From: Gnetum montanum
Taxonomy: Eukaryota; Streptophyta; Gnetopsida; Gnetales; Gnetaceae
Assembly (NCBI GenBank): GCA_015680685.1
Contig: MNCI01034009.1
Coordinates: forward strand, 1,247,894-1,311,893
DNA: 64,000 nucleotides
Reading direction: 5' to 3'
The translations under genes and the position numbers were made by a program. Positions within the stretch are counted from its first letter, which is position 1. The number at the start of each line of letters is the position of its first letter. Shown here in pieces: positions 1-11,559 of this stretch. The notes beneath the pieces were generated by a model. The model worked only from the letters and a program-made list of their open reading frames with translations. It made no database searches and had not been told where the DNA came from.

Positions 1-227
1 CTCGAATAAAGAGTCGTTCACTCTAGGACTCCTACTGCGGGCACATGGGAAAAATTCTAACTCTGGAGTGATCAATCTGCCAGAGCTTCGCTACTTCTAG
101 CCAGGATTGGGAAATGAAGGGAGTGCCACCTCTTATTTATAGATATGGCGGCGGGACGCGATATTGCAGGAGAAGATGCGATATCGCGTATGCGATATCG
201 CAGCCCAGTGCATGTCACGTCTCATCA
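1..227 (-). mobile_element. Truncated minus-strand LTR (U3 and start of R) of an element outside the window
   Basis: The segment ends in CTCATCA like the other LTRs here and matches their layout when read on the minus strand: U3 start at 227, a repeat block, then a TATA box (TATTTATA on plus at 134-141) and an R/U5-like stretch resembling 2600-2720 and 14840-14950. Its U3 block holds three near-copies of the palindrome GCGATATCGC (158-167 with one mismatch, 178-187, 192-201). The rest of the element lies left of base 1. No internal region is visible, so full element or solo LTR cannot be decided. Confidence 0.75.
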
Positions 228-575
228 GTCATTTATTCTTGCATTTCAACAGATGTTGTTGAAAGGCTTGATTTTGACGGAAATGGTCTTTAGTTTGAGT
301 CACTTTTAAAGTTATTGTAAATACAATCTTTGAGAAGTACCATACTGAATTTAATTTTGGTATTGATACTCCATCTCTTACATTATAGATATTTTACATG
401 TTGTAGAAACAACATTGTGTGTATTTTGTTATGTATCTAAAAACATGTAGACAATGTACTTATTCTTGTTTGAGACTAATGCAATCTCTTCAATGAGTTG
501 TCTCCGTTATCAGTTTAGTAGTATGCTGAATTCTTAGGTTCAAATAATTTATATTTAATGCAGTAATATAACTAT
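228..575. other. Unassigned AT-rich spacer
   Basis: This stretch lies between the truncated LTR and the 5' LTR of element A. I see no coding potential, RNA gene or repeat in it. It may be the sequence into which both elements inserted. Its last five bases (ACTAT, 571-575) are the candidate left target duplication of element A. Confidence 0.5.
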
Positions 576-1427
576 TGATGAATCACTCAATGGGTGCATT
601 GATGGGGATGCATCAATGCATCCCCATGAATGCATGGGTTGATGGATTGATGCATATGCATCGATGGAGCATTTGTCTTTACCTATAAATATGTGAGCAC
701 CTACTATGTATTGAGCACCTTTTGGTCATTCTAGTAGGTAGACTTTTGTAGTTTTATTTTGTGATCTTAGCAAATAGTCAGTGTGTGCTCGCAATGCGAA
801 TTTAAGTTAGTTGTATCACATCTTATTTGAGTGGCATTGTACTTGGACACACTTCATGAATGGCAATAAGATCGAGATTGATTCATATTCATTGTAGCAC
901 TTTGACTTAGAATAAATTTACTTTTCATGTACTTGGTTAATATTTACATTTCCATGCACATTAATTAATCAATGGAATGAGTGCAACTAGTTTTGAGCAT
1001 AAACACGTATTTGCTTGGTAATCCTAGTAGCATTATCGCTTGGTTTGCCTAGTAGCATAACACTTGGTAGTCCTAGTAGTGAGTATGTAAGTTCAGGACA
1101 TGTATGACAAGCTAAGAGCAAACACTCATTTTCCTTGGGCTAGCTTAGAATTTATCTTCTTGTTGTCAATTAGATAAAATAATTAATTTCTATGTTATTG
1201 TTAAGGTTAGTTTAAGGCCCTAACAATATCAATAATCATATGCCTCACTTTGGACTAAATCATATGTGACAAAGCTACCACTATTCCAAGTGGGAAGATA
1301 GCTACCTACAATCAATGCTTAACAATCGAGATGACACACTAGTTCCATCCATGGAATTCAATTGAATTGCATGTGAATGCTTGTGCTTCGTATGGTTGGG
1401 CGTAAGGGGGTTACCCATTGCTCATCA
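576..1427 (+). repeat. Element A 5' LTR
   Basis: It starts TGATGA and ends CTCATCA, immediately before a tRNA primer-binding site. The U3 head (590-665) is a cluster of GATGCAT/ATGCATC palindromes, followed by a TATA box TATAAATA at 684-691. The body from about 680 matches 54765-55515 closely by eye, which identifies the 3' LTR. The U5 part also matches the minus-strand LTR of element D in reverse complement. Confidence 0.85.
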
Positions 1428-1428
1428 T

Positions 1429-1446
1429 TGGCACCATTGCTAGGGA
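1429..1446 (+). other. Element A primer-binding site
   Basis: TGGCACCATTGCTAGGGA follows the LTR end by one base. From memory, Athila-lineage elements use TGGCGCCGTTGCCGGGGA, complementary to the 3' end of tRNA-Asp. The window copy differs from it only by C-to-T and G-to-A changes, as expected for cytosine-methylation decay. Confidence 0.8.
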
Positions 1447-1558
1447 TGGTGCTAGTTATCTAGATTAGTTATATTATAAATGATTGTTGTAAAAGTATTA
1501 ATGATTTATCTTTTGAAAATATTAATATTTTAAGTTACACACATTATTAATTGAAAAC

Positions 1559-1929
1559 ATGTCTCCTTCATAAAAAACTAATAACCCATCACATGATGAG
1601 AACACTAGTAGGAAAAATGGTAGGATCTATTTTGAAGAGAATTGGAGTGAATTACTAAACACAATGGTCTCATATGCTTATTTAGATCCTTACTACATTC
1701 AAATCATGTAAATAACTCTAGAGGGGATGGAATAAGTTCTAGAACAAGGAGGGCCTCAAGGCTTAGGACCTCCTCCAAACTTAGAAGAGATAAATCAAGG
1801 GACCATCGGGGGAGATATAGAAGCCATGGTGATTCTCCTAGTTTGTCATCTTTCTCTTCATCTTTAATGTTTAGTTCTAACAAAGATGAACATAGGTATA
1901 CAGATAATGCTTCACTAAGGGATCAAGAT
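1559..1929 (+). pseudogene. Element A gag, N-terminal fragment
   Basis: The frame begins at ATG 1559 and has a stop within five codons. It then carries a segment ending in an acidic/arginine motif (DEH-RYTDNASLRDQ-like, about 1887-1925) that matches the minus-strand gag of element D (53321-53650), including the EENW motif and the serine-rich run. The reading is cut at 1929 by insertion of element B and resumes at 15059. The N-terminal part of gag is structural and normally precedes the capsid domain. Confidence 0.7.
1925..1929. other. Target-site duplication of element B, left copy
   Basis: AAGAT directly precedes the B LTR. The identical AAGAT is at 15059-15063, directly after the other LTR. 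This fixes both ends of element B. Confidence 0.9.
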
Positions 1930-2831
1930 TGATGAGTGGCGAGGTAGCCTTACACCCAACCATACGAATCATAGGTGTTTATGCATGATTTGGTCAAATT
2001 CCATGAACTTTGTAGTTTTTGGTGCACTAGTCTTTTAGGAAGTGAATCTTTACCTTAAGGTCAATCGTTGTCTTCCCAATTACACTTGTAACATATACTA
2101 GTATGGTTAAGTGTAATTGAGGCATCTAATTTTTATCATTTTGTATTTTATGGTTTGGTGTTTAAAGAAAGATAAAGTAATTGGATTAAATAATTTAATT
2201 TAACTAATTACTAATATCTAACTAGTCCTAACATAAGCATCTGGTTCCACTCTTCGCACATGTCCTAAGCCCACATATTAATTGCTGGGCTACTAAGCAC
2301 TATGCTATTGGGTGTACGAAGCAATATTGCTGCTGGAATTACCAAGCGAACACATGCAATGATTGAAGAGGTCAAACTTATGTCTTTAATATATCTAGCT
2401 TATCTTATTTAATTACTTCATTAGCTTAATTACTAGAAAATATTTAATAAATAATTAGAAACATTTAATAAATAATTAAAAACATTAAATGCATAAATAA
2501 AATATTTAATCCATCCAGAATGTTGTAAGGTTTATCAGAAAGCTCATCTTTATTGTTGCACATATTATCATGCTTAGGTACAATAATACTTGAATAAAGA
2601 TCCATATATTCAATGACTTCTGTTGCGGGCACTCAGGAGAAAAATTTTAACTCTCAAATGAACAAATTGCAAGAGCTTCGCTACTACTAAAATCTTGATG
2701 TTATAAATGCGGTTGGTAGACATGTATTTATAGGAAAAATATTGACAATGCATCGATGAGGCCTTGTCAATGCATGATACAATGTGTTGACAAGGCCTCG
2801 TCAACGTAGCTGACAAAACTATGACTCATCA
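1930..2831 (-). repeat. Element B 3' LTR
   Basis: 902 bp, TGATGA...CTCATCA. In the minus sense U3 starts at 2831, a palindromic GAGGCCTCGTC/GACAAGGCC block lies at about 2745-2815, and a TATA box (TATTTATA on plus) lies at 2725-2732. It aligns along its length to 14178-15058, differing mainly in the U3 block and by scattered transitions. Confidence 0.92.
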
Positions 2832-2845
2832 TATCCCCATGATTG
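2832..2845 (-). other. Element B purine-rich tract before the 3' LTR
   Basis: In the minus sense the bases just before the LTR read ATCATGGGGATA, the position of the polypurine tract that primes plus-strand DNA synthesis. C (ending about 38094) and E (ending about 51744) have the better preserved form GTGGGGGTA in the same place, preceded by the shared CATTCAGT. Confidence 0.6.
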
Positions 2846-2959
2846 AATGAAAACTTGTGCTCAAGTTCTTTTACAAAATTGGAAAGGTATGGGATTATTG
2901 ACTAACCTTTAACAAAGAAAACAAACTCACTTAACAAAAATAGAATGCCTGAGTGTATG

Positions 2960-5881
2960 AATCAACACATTAAAAAAATGGCGATGTTCATGACAAAATT
3001 AAACACCATGACATGACTCTTAAAAATTGGATAGCATGTTCCTTGATGGTGTGAAGTTTGGTGGAGAAGATCAGATAGTCCCAAGTGGCAATGGCTCTTG
3101 AGGTTCTGAGGAACCATCTCCGACTGTCCTATTGCTATTGCAACTTCTAGTGAAAGGTGGAAAGCATCTAGTAGTGCTTTCATTTTCTCCTCCTTACTTC
3201 TAGGATCGTGCACTATCCACATAGCTTTGCTAATCTGGGTCAGAATGGGCACATACCAAGGACATGGGATTGCTAGAAACAACTCCTTCACATTGATAAA
3301 CTAGGCAATGAATTGTTTGCATTCAATGTCAAACACTCTGATTGTATCCTTCAGCTGCTAGTAATCATTCATCCTTTTGGCTAAGTTCTTAATCGTTGAT
3401 CATTGATATGTGAATTATGCTATGAGAACTTTGAGTTCAGCATTTGTAGTCTTAAGCTTCTTCTTGGTGTCTTTATGGTGCTTAAACTCTACCTCGTATA
3501 ACGAATATGAGCTAGCCACTTGTTTCTTTAATTCTGACCATAGTTGTTTGGTAGTTAGCATAGCTAGGTTTGCATATCAGAGATTGGCCAGCTCCATGTA
3601 TTCTGTCATTTCTTCTTTTTGCAACTCTTTTAGGTGGATCTCCACTTTGTTGTAGGCATCAATCCCATCAAAAATGGGCTGCCAAATTGCTCTTCCTTGT
3701 TGGAGTTGTTAGAGAGCTTCATTTATTTTTGCCTTTGCCATTTGGCTATGATTTTCATTTACTTCCTTTTATAGGCCAACCTAGTCTTTGTAGTAATTCT
3801 TTACTTTTTTAAACTTGAGAGCCTCATTTTTCTAGGTGGCAATCTTGATGGTAGACTTCTGGCACAGGGCACAAACTTCTTCCATTAATAGATTTTGATT
3901 CTCTATGGCCAATCTCCTTAACTCAATGTTCACCCTAACAAGTTGCTCATATTGTTGATGAATAAATTCTTTCATTTGTTCCTTTTGAGCATTAACATTG
4001 CATAGGCAATGATTCTATGCGGTCAGAGTTTCATTCTCCTGGCTTATCTAAGCCAAGTTCTTCTGAATTGAATATGCCTTTTCCTTTGCTATGGACTAGT
4101 TAAAGATGGCTGTTACTACCTCATCCTTAGCCTTTTTGAATCATTCTTGAAGCTATTGAAAAGCTTCATCCCTAGTTATTGTTGGGCTAAGGATTATAGG
4201 ATTAGTAAGATAGGCATGTAATTTGGCAACCTCCATAGCCAAGTGTTGATTTTGTGCTTGAGCTGTTACAAGTTGCCCCTCCAAGACGATGCATTTGCCC
4301 CTTGCATCCAGTAGCTTTGACTAGGTTGCGGTAATGTTATCCAAAAAATTGAAGATATCTGAAATCAATTACCTAGTCCCCATTAGTTGATCTAGCAATT
4401 CTTCATGCTAGGCTACATTTAACTTTCTACTGACCATGCCTACAGATGTCTATACATCTCGAAGTGCAAATAAATCTAGTACAAATGCTACAGGTGCATT
4501 GAGCACTTTGGTGACATGGTTAGCAACTACTTCAGTTGCCGTCTCTTGCCCTTGGTGCTACATAATCAAGACAGTTGCCCCTTCACCTTCTTCCAAATGC
4601 ACTGAGAAGGTGGTGGCATTCCTAGAGATTTCTGGGAATAAATGGTATTGTGATAGTAACACTGTTACCTCTCAAGCATTGGGACCCAACCTCATGGGCA
4701 ATTGCATTCATTGGGTAGAGAATATTGGTCCATCCCTCTCCATCTAGCTAATTGTTAAAGCCACCTCATTAAGATGACTCATTATTGATTATACATAGAT
4801 GGATCTACACTACTTGTCCTTGCTCTTTGCTCTTACTCACTCAAGAGGTATTCTCAAATTTTATGCAAGCACTCAATGGCTGCGTAGGCCTCTAACATTG
4901 TTTCTTAAGTATGTGGTGGTGGCAGCAGCTACTCCTCTTCTTGAGATGTTGTTGGCATCTTTTGTTTCATAATTTTGGACCATGAGGCCAAAGGAGCATA
5001 CTTGATTGTGTTGTTGGAATACCTACCCTTTTGTAGAGTTTTTGGATGAGGCATGGAAAGGGCAAGGTTTTCCTTCCATGTTCATTTTCTTTGAAATGCT
5101 TCTTGATCTTCAAATAGATCAGCTATGGAAGGTTCATAGGAAATATCCTGCTTAGAGTGGCACATGCTTAGGAAAAAAAGATGGTCACCTTACTAGGCCT
5201 CATCGTTGGATTGAGGTTATAGGTTGCAATTTTGAAATAGATGTGCTCCATCGATGTGAGTGTGCCATGCTCCTTATGGTTGTCCTTGTAGCACTGTTGA
5301 GTCCACTCTTTTTTGGCCTCAAGATCACCTTTAGTTTTGCTAATTGTGTCCCAATGTTAGGAAATCCTAGTGCCTGCGTGATAGCCTCGATTGAGTAGGA
5401 CACCTAAATATTTTTTATTTTTGTTGTGGACCTTAGTCTTTTATTGTTCCAAAAGAGATATCTCTCTCCCATGTACCATTTTCCAGTGGATGTGATGATT
5501 GGCCACATGGGAGAGGTTTATAGTTGTGTTTTTGAATTCTGCTAGAGCTTTTTCTAGGAATGGTTTGAAGTTTATTTCTTGAAGAATGAATTGTTGAATC
5601 TCCTGGGATTTGATGATGTCAAGGAAAGCTTGAGTTAAAGTGACCTTAAGCCTTGGCATGGGTCTTAGCACTTCTCCTCGTTGTGATTACTCTATTGGCA
5701 CTTTTTCTTTTAGAAATTTTTGAATAGATTCCACTTTGGGCTCCTCATAAAGAGGTCTTGATGCATGGGTTGCCTTTGGTGGTTCTTGGGCTTGTTCTTG
5801 TTAGTCCCTTCTAGTTTTGGGGTATTTCTCCCTTGGTTGAGAGGCTTCTCCTTCCATTGGGCATTTCAGTCTTGGTGCCAT
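2960..5881 (-). pseudogene. Element B extra ORF (aORF) between integrase and 3' LTR
   Basis: A roughly 970-codon region in the element's sense, starting at ATG 5881 (M-A-P-R-L). Open stretches remain at 5671-5441, 5403-5200 and 3291-2962, with stops and shifts between. The N-terminal third looks globular. The rest is rich in E, K, Q, L and A and looks helical or coiled-coil. The C-terminal part ends with an IPCPW...ILTQI...DPRSKEEKMKALLDAFHL-type segment. Homologous copies sit in the same place in C (34998-37855) and D (42309-39859). The slot is that of the third ORF of Athila elements, sometimes called env-like, but I see no clear signal peptide or membrane anchor. Function unknown. Confidence 0.65.
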
Positions 5882-8010
5882 TTGTAATCACAATAAGATC
5901 ATGGGTTAGCAATCGTTGTGTAATATGAAGCAATCGGGATACCTTTATCTCTATAGGATAGTTAGACTTGGCTAAGTTTTGATTATGGTTGATTTAATTA
6001 CTTTAATTATTATTTTATTTATGTGTTATTGTTAATAAATCATCCCAGAGGTTGTTGAAAGGATTAATTCTTGAAAAAATTGATGTTTGTATATTGTTAA
6101 GGTTATTAGCCCTTTGGGCAAGTTAGAAAATTTTTTTCAAAAATTTTATTAGAAACCTTAAGGTTTGTGGCACCCACAATAAAAAGTTTACCTCCAGTAA
6201 CTGTAGGATTGAAAAACGAAGTGATTTGGACAAACGATTGGGAAGTTAAGGGCTCTAGAAGGTTTTGGGCTCTAAAAAATTGCAAAAACTCTCCATGTGC
6301 TATGAGGCAAGTGACAAAAATTTCTAAGTGCATGATGGTATATATATTTTTGCATTATGTCAATGAGGCCTCATCAATGCAACTTTTAACCACTGTAGGC
6401 AATCATTGACTTAGGTCAAACTTGCAAAATACAAGGAATTTTTGAATGAAATTAAGGTCAAATGAAAGCTCAAAAGGCTAAGAACAATATGAAAACATGA
6501 GAAGAGGCTGTTGTAGCTCATAAATTTGGAAAAAAATTGGAGAAAACATGATTCAAGGGATGAATGAAATAAAAGGTTAAGGAGAATTGAGTGGAATACA
6601 CAATGAAATATGTGAAAGATAGGATTGTAACAATGTCAAAGATAAGGAACCTTAACTAACCAAACCAAAAGCTATGCAAGTGGGTCCCCCCCATAGCAAG
6701 CTCATGCCCTTGTTGCCCTTGCATAACCTTAACTAAGGAGTTCGTGGGCCCCATAGTTGATTAGAACCAACCAAAAAGGATTTATCCAAGAATTCAAACA
6801 CATCAGACCAAGACATAGAGCATAACATAGAACTTGGTAGTGAGGTGAGTTATGGCAGCATGGATGGATGATGAAGAAGATGGAATGGAATTCCAAATTA
6901 AGGTCATAAAAATTATGTTATGGAATTTGTATGTAAAGAACTTGAGAAGATCAATCCTCAGTTTAAACCAAAACTAGCCGCTTTTAGTGACTTCGCATTA
7001 CCACTTTAAGACTAGTCCACCAACACGAGACATGAGAGTGCTTCCATAAAAAAAACACCATTCTATAAAGAGAAGAAAAGAGAGAAGTAGGAAGTGAGAG
7101 AGGACCTTAGTTAGAGGAAACCTTTAGGAATAGGTGCATGTCTTTCTAGTCCCATAACTAGTGCTTGTAGCCTATTTATTTATCTAAGGGATGTTTTTGA
7201 ATTCCCATCATTTTTTTTGAAATGGGAATTGCACCATGCAAAGAATTATTTGTTTATTGTGTCTAAGGGATGTGCTTTGAATTCCCATCATTCTTTTTGG
7301 ATTCTTGGATGGGAACCACACCATGCAAAGACTTTATTTGACTTCCTATTAGTGGTTGAAATGGAAAGGAAAGAAGTTATGAAAAACACTCAAGCACTCA
7401 AGCAAGTAGAAGAGTACAAAGAGTATTGAGTCCCTTTTAAGTCACACCGTTTGCAAACCTTTGAATCCTTACTAATATTAGAACTACCAAGGTCACCAAT
7501 TGATTAAAAGTTTCTTTAATGGAAGAGGCCTCAAATTCCTAGAATAAGGAAAACCATAGAGTTCATTGGATGGGCGGATGATGTGGACTCATTGCCTGTT
7601 CCATGAAAAATAAACCATGTCATAGTCATCAAACATTAGAATTCAAAAATAGAAACCAAACATCGACAATGACAACATTAAGCACAAACCATCATTAGTA
7701 AACAACAATAGCGACATTGTGTCCCATGGCAATAAAGAAATTTTATTATTAAAAATAAGGAAATATCACACTTGAACAAAATAAAATAAGATAAAATATA
7801 TAAGAAAGTATAAAATAATCAAGAAAGGTCCAAAGGTACTAATGATGGTGTAAAATTAGAAAAATCTAAAAATCAAAAATTAAAAATTTGTTAAATAAAT
7901 AACTTGTAAAATCAAAAACATGAAAAACAAAAAATAGAAAAATTGAGAAGCCATATGGATTGTTAGCATAGATGGCCATCTCCCCCATGATTGAGTTGGA
8001 AGGAGGAGAT
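5882..8010 (-). other. Element B spacer between pol and extra ORF
   Basis: Non-coding, AT-rich. It aligns in pieces with 32931-34997 of C and 42310-44277 of D: the segment near 7560-7620 matches 33300-33350, and 7120-7180 matches 33720-33790. An imperfect internal duplication around 7190-7330 repeats the phrase ATGGGA...CACCATGCAAAGA. It also carries the promoter-like cassette listed separately at 6339-6382. Confidence 0.6.
6339..6382 (-). promoter_or_regulatory. Candidate internal promoter cassette of element B
   Basis: In the minus sense a GATGAGGCCTCATTGACATA repeat block (6382-6351) is followed by TATATATA (6346-6339). This is the arrangement and motif of the B LTR U3 block plus TATA (15040-14997 and 2815-2725). 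It lies about 460 bp upstream of the extra ORF start. Equivalent cassettes precede the extra ORF in C and D with their own motifs. Promoter activity is inferred. Confidence 0.5.
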
Positions 8011-8129
8011 CTGTAAAATGGAACATGATTGTCCATCCATCAAGGTGGTAGTTGCATTGGTCTATCTTGGTTCAAGGAAAGGTTTTACTTGTTGGATGTT
8101 GATCAACTATTTTTTATTTGGATTTTTAG

Positions 8130-9340
8130 GTTTGTAGATTAACATGGCCCTAGAGGAAAAGGTTTGATCAATTATATAAGGTCCCTCCCACAATGTTTGG
8201 AATTTTGCCTTCTAAGGTACATGTGTGGGTTTCCAATAAAGGACCTTATCTTCTGGTTGAAGTTTTACCTTTCATATTCTTAGGTCATGATGTTGCTTGT
8301 TGAATGCCTTATGCACCTCATTCAAAGATAGGGTCACTAATTGATTTTCATCTAGCACATTCAGGTTGATCAATCTTTCTTTCTATGCTAGACTTAGGTC
8401 AAGATTTAGATCACAAGTTGTTGAGAGTGTACGAAGCTTGGATTGAATTGGAAGCATTAGAAGTTTTCTGTACACAAACTCATAGAGAGAGTAGCCAATA
8501 GGAAGTTTCCATGTTGAACAGTAAGCCCATAGGACATTGTTAAGTTTTGTACTCCAATTTTTCCTATAGTTGCTAATGTTCCATGTTAGTATTTTTATGA
8601 TCTCTCAGTTGGTTACCTTTGCTTGACCATTGGCTTGGGGGTGGTAGGATGTTGTTAATTTATGTTTAACCCCAAAGAGTTGCATTAACTTTCTTAAAAG
8701 TGTCACTTGTGAAATGAGTTCCATTGTCAAAAGTTAGTGAACATGGAACCCCAAACCTATTTATAATATTTTGTTATATAAATCTAGCAGTGGTGGATAA
8801 TGTACAATCAGTAACAACTGCTAGTTCCACCCATTTTGTGTAGTAGTCAACTATTATGATAATATATTCCTTTCCATTGGACATGAGTGTGATGGGATCC
8901 AGAAAGTTAATGTTCCATATGTCAAAAGGTTCCAGTGGTTGAATCCATTATTGAGGACCTTCCATGTAAGTATCCCCTCATTTCATTGACAACGTTCATA
9001 AGATCAGAAAAATTGTTGGGTAGTCTTGAAGATTGTAGGCCAATAGTATCCTACCATTAGGATTTTTATGGTCGTGCATCTCCTTGCATAGTGGCCTTCA
9101 CAAGGTCCTTTGTGAGCATCTTGGAGAACGCATAGTTAATTTTTGTTAGGGATACACCAATGAATTAGGCCATTAGTGCATACCATGTAAAGGTGTCCAT
9201 TGATTTCCATGAAGTATTTGGCTTGATGAAGAAATTTTTGCTTCTTTCTAAAGCTAAGATCTTGTGGCATCTCCTTTGTGAAAAGATAAGTGAGAATGGC
9301 ATTATACCATGTTGTTTTTGCAAGTGTTTATTCATTTATT
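8130..9340 (-). pseudogene. Element B integrase
   Basis: The catalytic core is readable on the minus strand: VDYYTKW (first catalytic D, about 8845-8865), FDNGTHFTS (second D, about 8710-8735) and YHPQANGQAKVTN (about 8610-8650), where the expected glutamate of GQAE is lysine (AAG, plus CTT at 8617-8619). The C-terminal part (8130-8250) contains the DKVLYW-like segment. Integrase inserts the element cDNA into the genome. Stops break the frame, and the E-to-K change would itself disable it. Confidence 0.8.
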
Positions 9341-10760
9341 TCTCCTATAAAGAGGAGTTCATCTAGAAATTGATCAGAGTGTAGGCTCTCCTCCTCTTTA
9401 TTATCCCATCTTCAGTGAGAGAGGTAGTCAATGACCACATTCTTAGTTCCTTTTCAATCTACCATCATGAGATCAAATTCCTGCAACATCATGAGCCATT
9501 ATATGGCATGAGGGCTCACTATTGGCTTATTCATGAGGGTGGATTGCACTGTGATTTGTGTGCATAAATACTTGATAACAAAGGAAATAGTGCCTGCACT
9601 TTTCTAAAGCATATACCACAACCATTAGTTCTTTTTCTTTGGTGGTGTAATTTAATTGTGCTCCCATAATGCTTCAGATCACATAGTGGATGTAGTATGG
9701 ATGTTTCCTATCATCCATCTATGTGAGCATTGCTTCAAAGACATAGTTAGATTCATTCATCATGATGTGGAAGGGTTTGTACTAGTTTGGTGCTTGTAGG
9801 ATTGGTGTTTCTACAAGTTTCTCCTTTAACTGTTGGAATGCATGTTTACATTTCTTGGTCCAAATGAAAGGTGCATCTTTCTTTGTAAGCACTACCAACA
9901 GTTTTGCAATCTTAGAGAAGTTCTCTATGAATTTTTGGTGTAGCTAGTGTGTCCAAGGAGTGACTAAACATCTTTAACTATCTCTAGTTAGCATGTTATT
10001 CCTTGGATGACCCTTATCTTTTTTGGGTCTATCTTAATCCCTACTTGAGTCATTCTATGCCTTGGTACAATGCCTTCTTAGACCATGAGATGGATCTTTT
10101 GCCAATTGAGCCATAGGTTTGTTTCAACACATCTCTTTAATACTTACCCAAGGTGATCCAAGACTTGCTCAAATGTAGCTCCATAGGTGGAAAAGTCATC
10201 CATGAAGACTTCCACACCATACCAATCTACTATTGGAAAATACTAAGAACCAAGCATTGAAATGTTGCAGGGGCATTGCATAGACCAAATGGCATCTTAT
10301 AATAATGCTCAGATATGGTGTCCAATACTTGATCCACAAATGACAATGAAAAATGATTTTTAAATGTTGCCATATTTAATAACCTGAAGTCGATGCAGAC
10401 TCGCCATTTGTCACCCTTCTTCGATACAATTATGAGTGGGCTAATGCACTTACTATTCATGATGGGATAGATGAACACTACCTTGAGAAGTTGTTTTATT
10501 TCCTCTTTGACGATTTGTTTCACTTTGGGGTTTCGTTGCCTCTACAGCTATCTTCTAGGCTTCGTGGTCGAGTCAGTGTAAATGAAATGTTGGCATATCC
10601 TTTAATTGATTCCTGTTAGCTTAGGATATGATGAAGCAAAGGTTGTTGGCCATTTGTTAACTACTTTTAATAGCTTTTCTTTTTGTTCAGGAGCAAGTTT
10701 GACATTAATTATGACTAGTTTACCATTGGTTAAAAATGCATATTCCATGTAGATTGGTAA
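9340..10760 (-). pseudogene. Element B reverse transcriptase and RNase H
   Basis: The RT N-terminus is open from 10523 to 10230: PLIIVSKKGDKWRVCIDFRLLN, then directly MPFGLCNAPATFQ. Compared with E (49265-50050), about 37 codons with the FLDGYSGYNQI block (motif A, first catalytic Asp) are absent, in frame. The FMDD active-site box survives at about 10195-10207, and the FMDDFST form is of Athila type. The connection and RNase H follow to about 9340. The RNase H Asp of the DAS motif reads N (about 9735-9765). It cannot make an active enzyme as it stands. Confidence 0.82.
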
Positions 10761-10929
10761 ATTTTTTAGCTCTAGGGGCTCCTACTTAAAGTTATTAGAG
10801 ATTTCCAACTCTCCCCAATAGGTATCATCATATTCATCAAAGATTTGGAGATGAACTTATTCAAGTTTATCCATGCCTTCAACATAAGCACATGTTAGGC
10901 TCTCAGTTGGTTTCATGCATAATGTGATG

Positions 10930-11500
10930 CTATCTGAGTAAACTATTAGCCATTGGATGTCCTGTTATTTTGTGGGTGTTGTGTACAGACACATTTGAAT
11001 ATTGATTTCTTGTGCACACTGATTGCATGCTTTATGTATGTACTTTTGATGGACCAAATCTTTTGAACACAATTGCACCTGTTATCACTATACGCGACAC
11101 ATGGAATATGCTTCTTCTCTATCTTGCCCAATTCATTTTCTTTGGATATTTTCATAGAGAGATCCCTAGTGTCCATACATGCATCGATTATGCTTAACCA
11201 AGCTCTTCTCATAATGATGGGAAAGTTACTTTTGTAGTTTTCAACCTTGACCACCAAGAAATTAGTAGAATAGAACCACCCACAAACTGTGGTCACAATG
11301 TCTTCTATTAATCCTAGAGGGATAGTAATTGACTAATCTACCAATTCTAGATGAATGTTTCTCTTTTTGAGAGGTGGTAGATTCCAGGCCTTGTACATGT
11401 CATGGGAGATGAGATTAACTCTAGAACCACAGTCAAGAAGAGCCTTACATGATTGATGTCCAACGATCTATAGGTAAATGAGTGGACTTCTTAGGTCTGA
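10930..11500 (-). pseudogene. Element B aspartic protease and linker
   Basis: LLDCGSRVNLIS is readable on the minus strand, with the active-site D-x-G at plus 11426-11434. A downstream segment (open 11296-10946) contains the RAWLSIIDACMD motif, which replaces the usual LGRPFL flap-end motif of the family, then a Cys-rich CNCVQ stretch. The protease would process the gag-pol polyprotein. The same order is seen in C at 19640-20150 and in E at 48270-48860. Confidence 0.75.
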
Positions 11501-11559
11501 TCTTTTCATGGGAAGATTTCCAACCTTGATATAGTTGAAAATAACATGAGTTAGCATCA

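Noticed and set aside
11012-11197. Plus-strand ORF opposite the B protease region
   Set aside because: It is the antisense of the conserved protease/linker frame.
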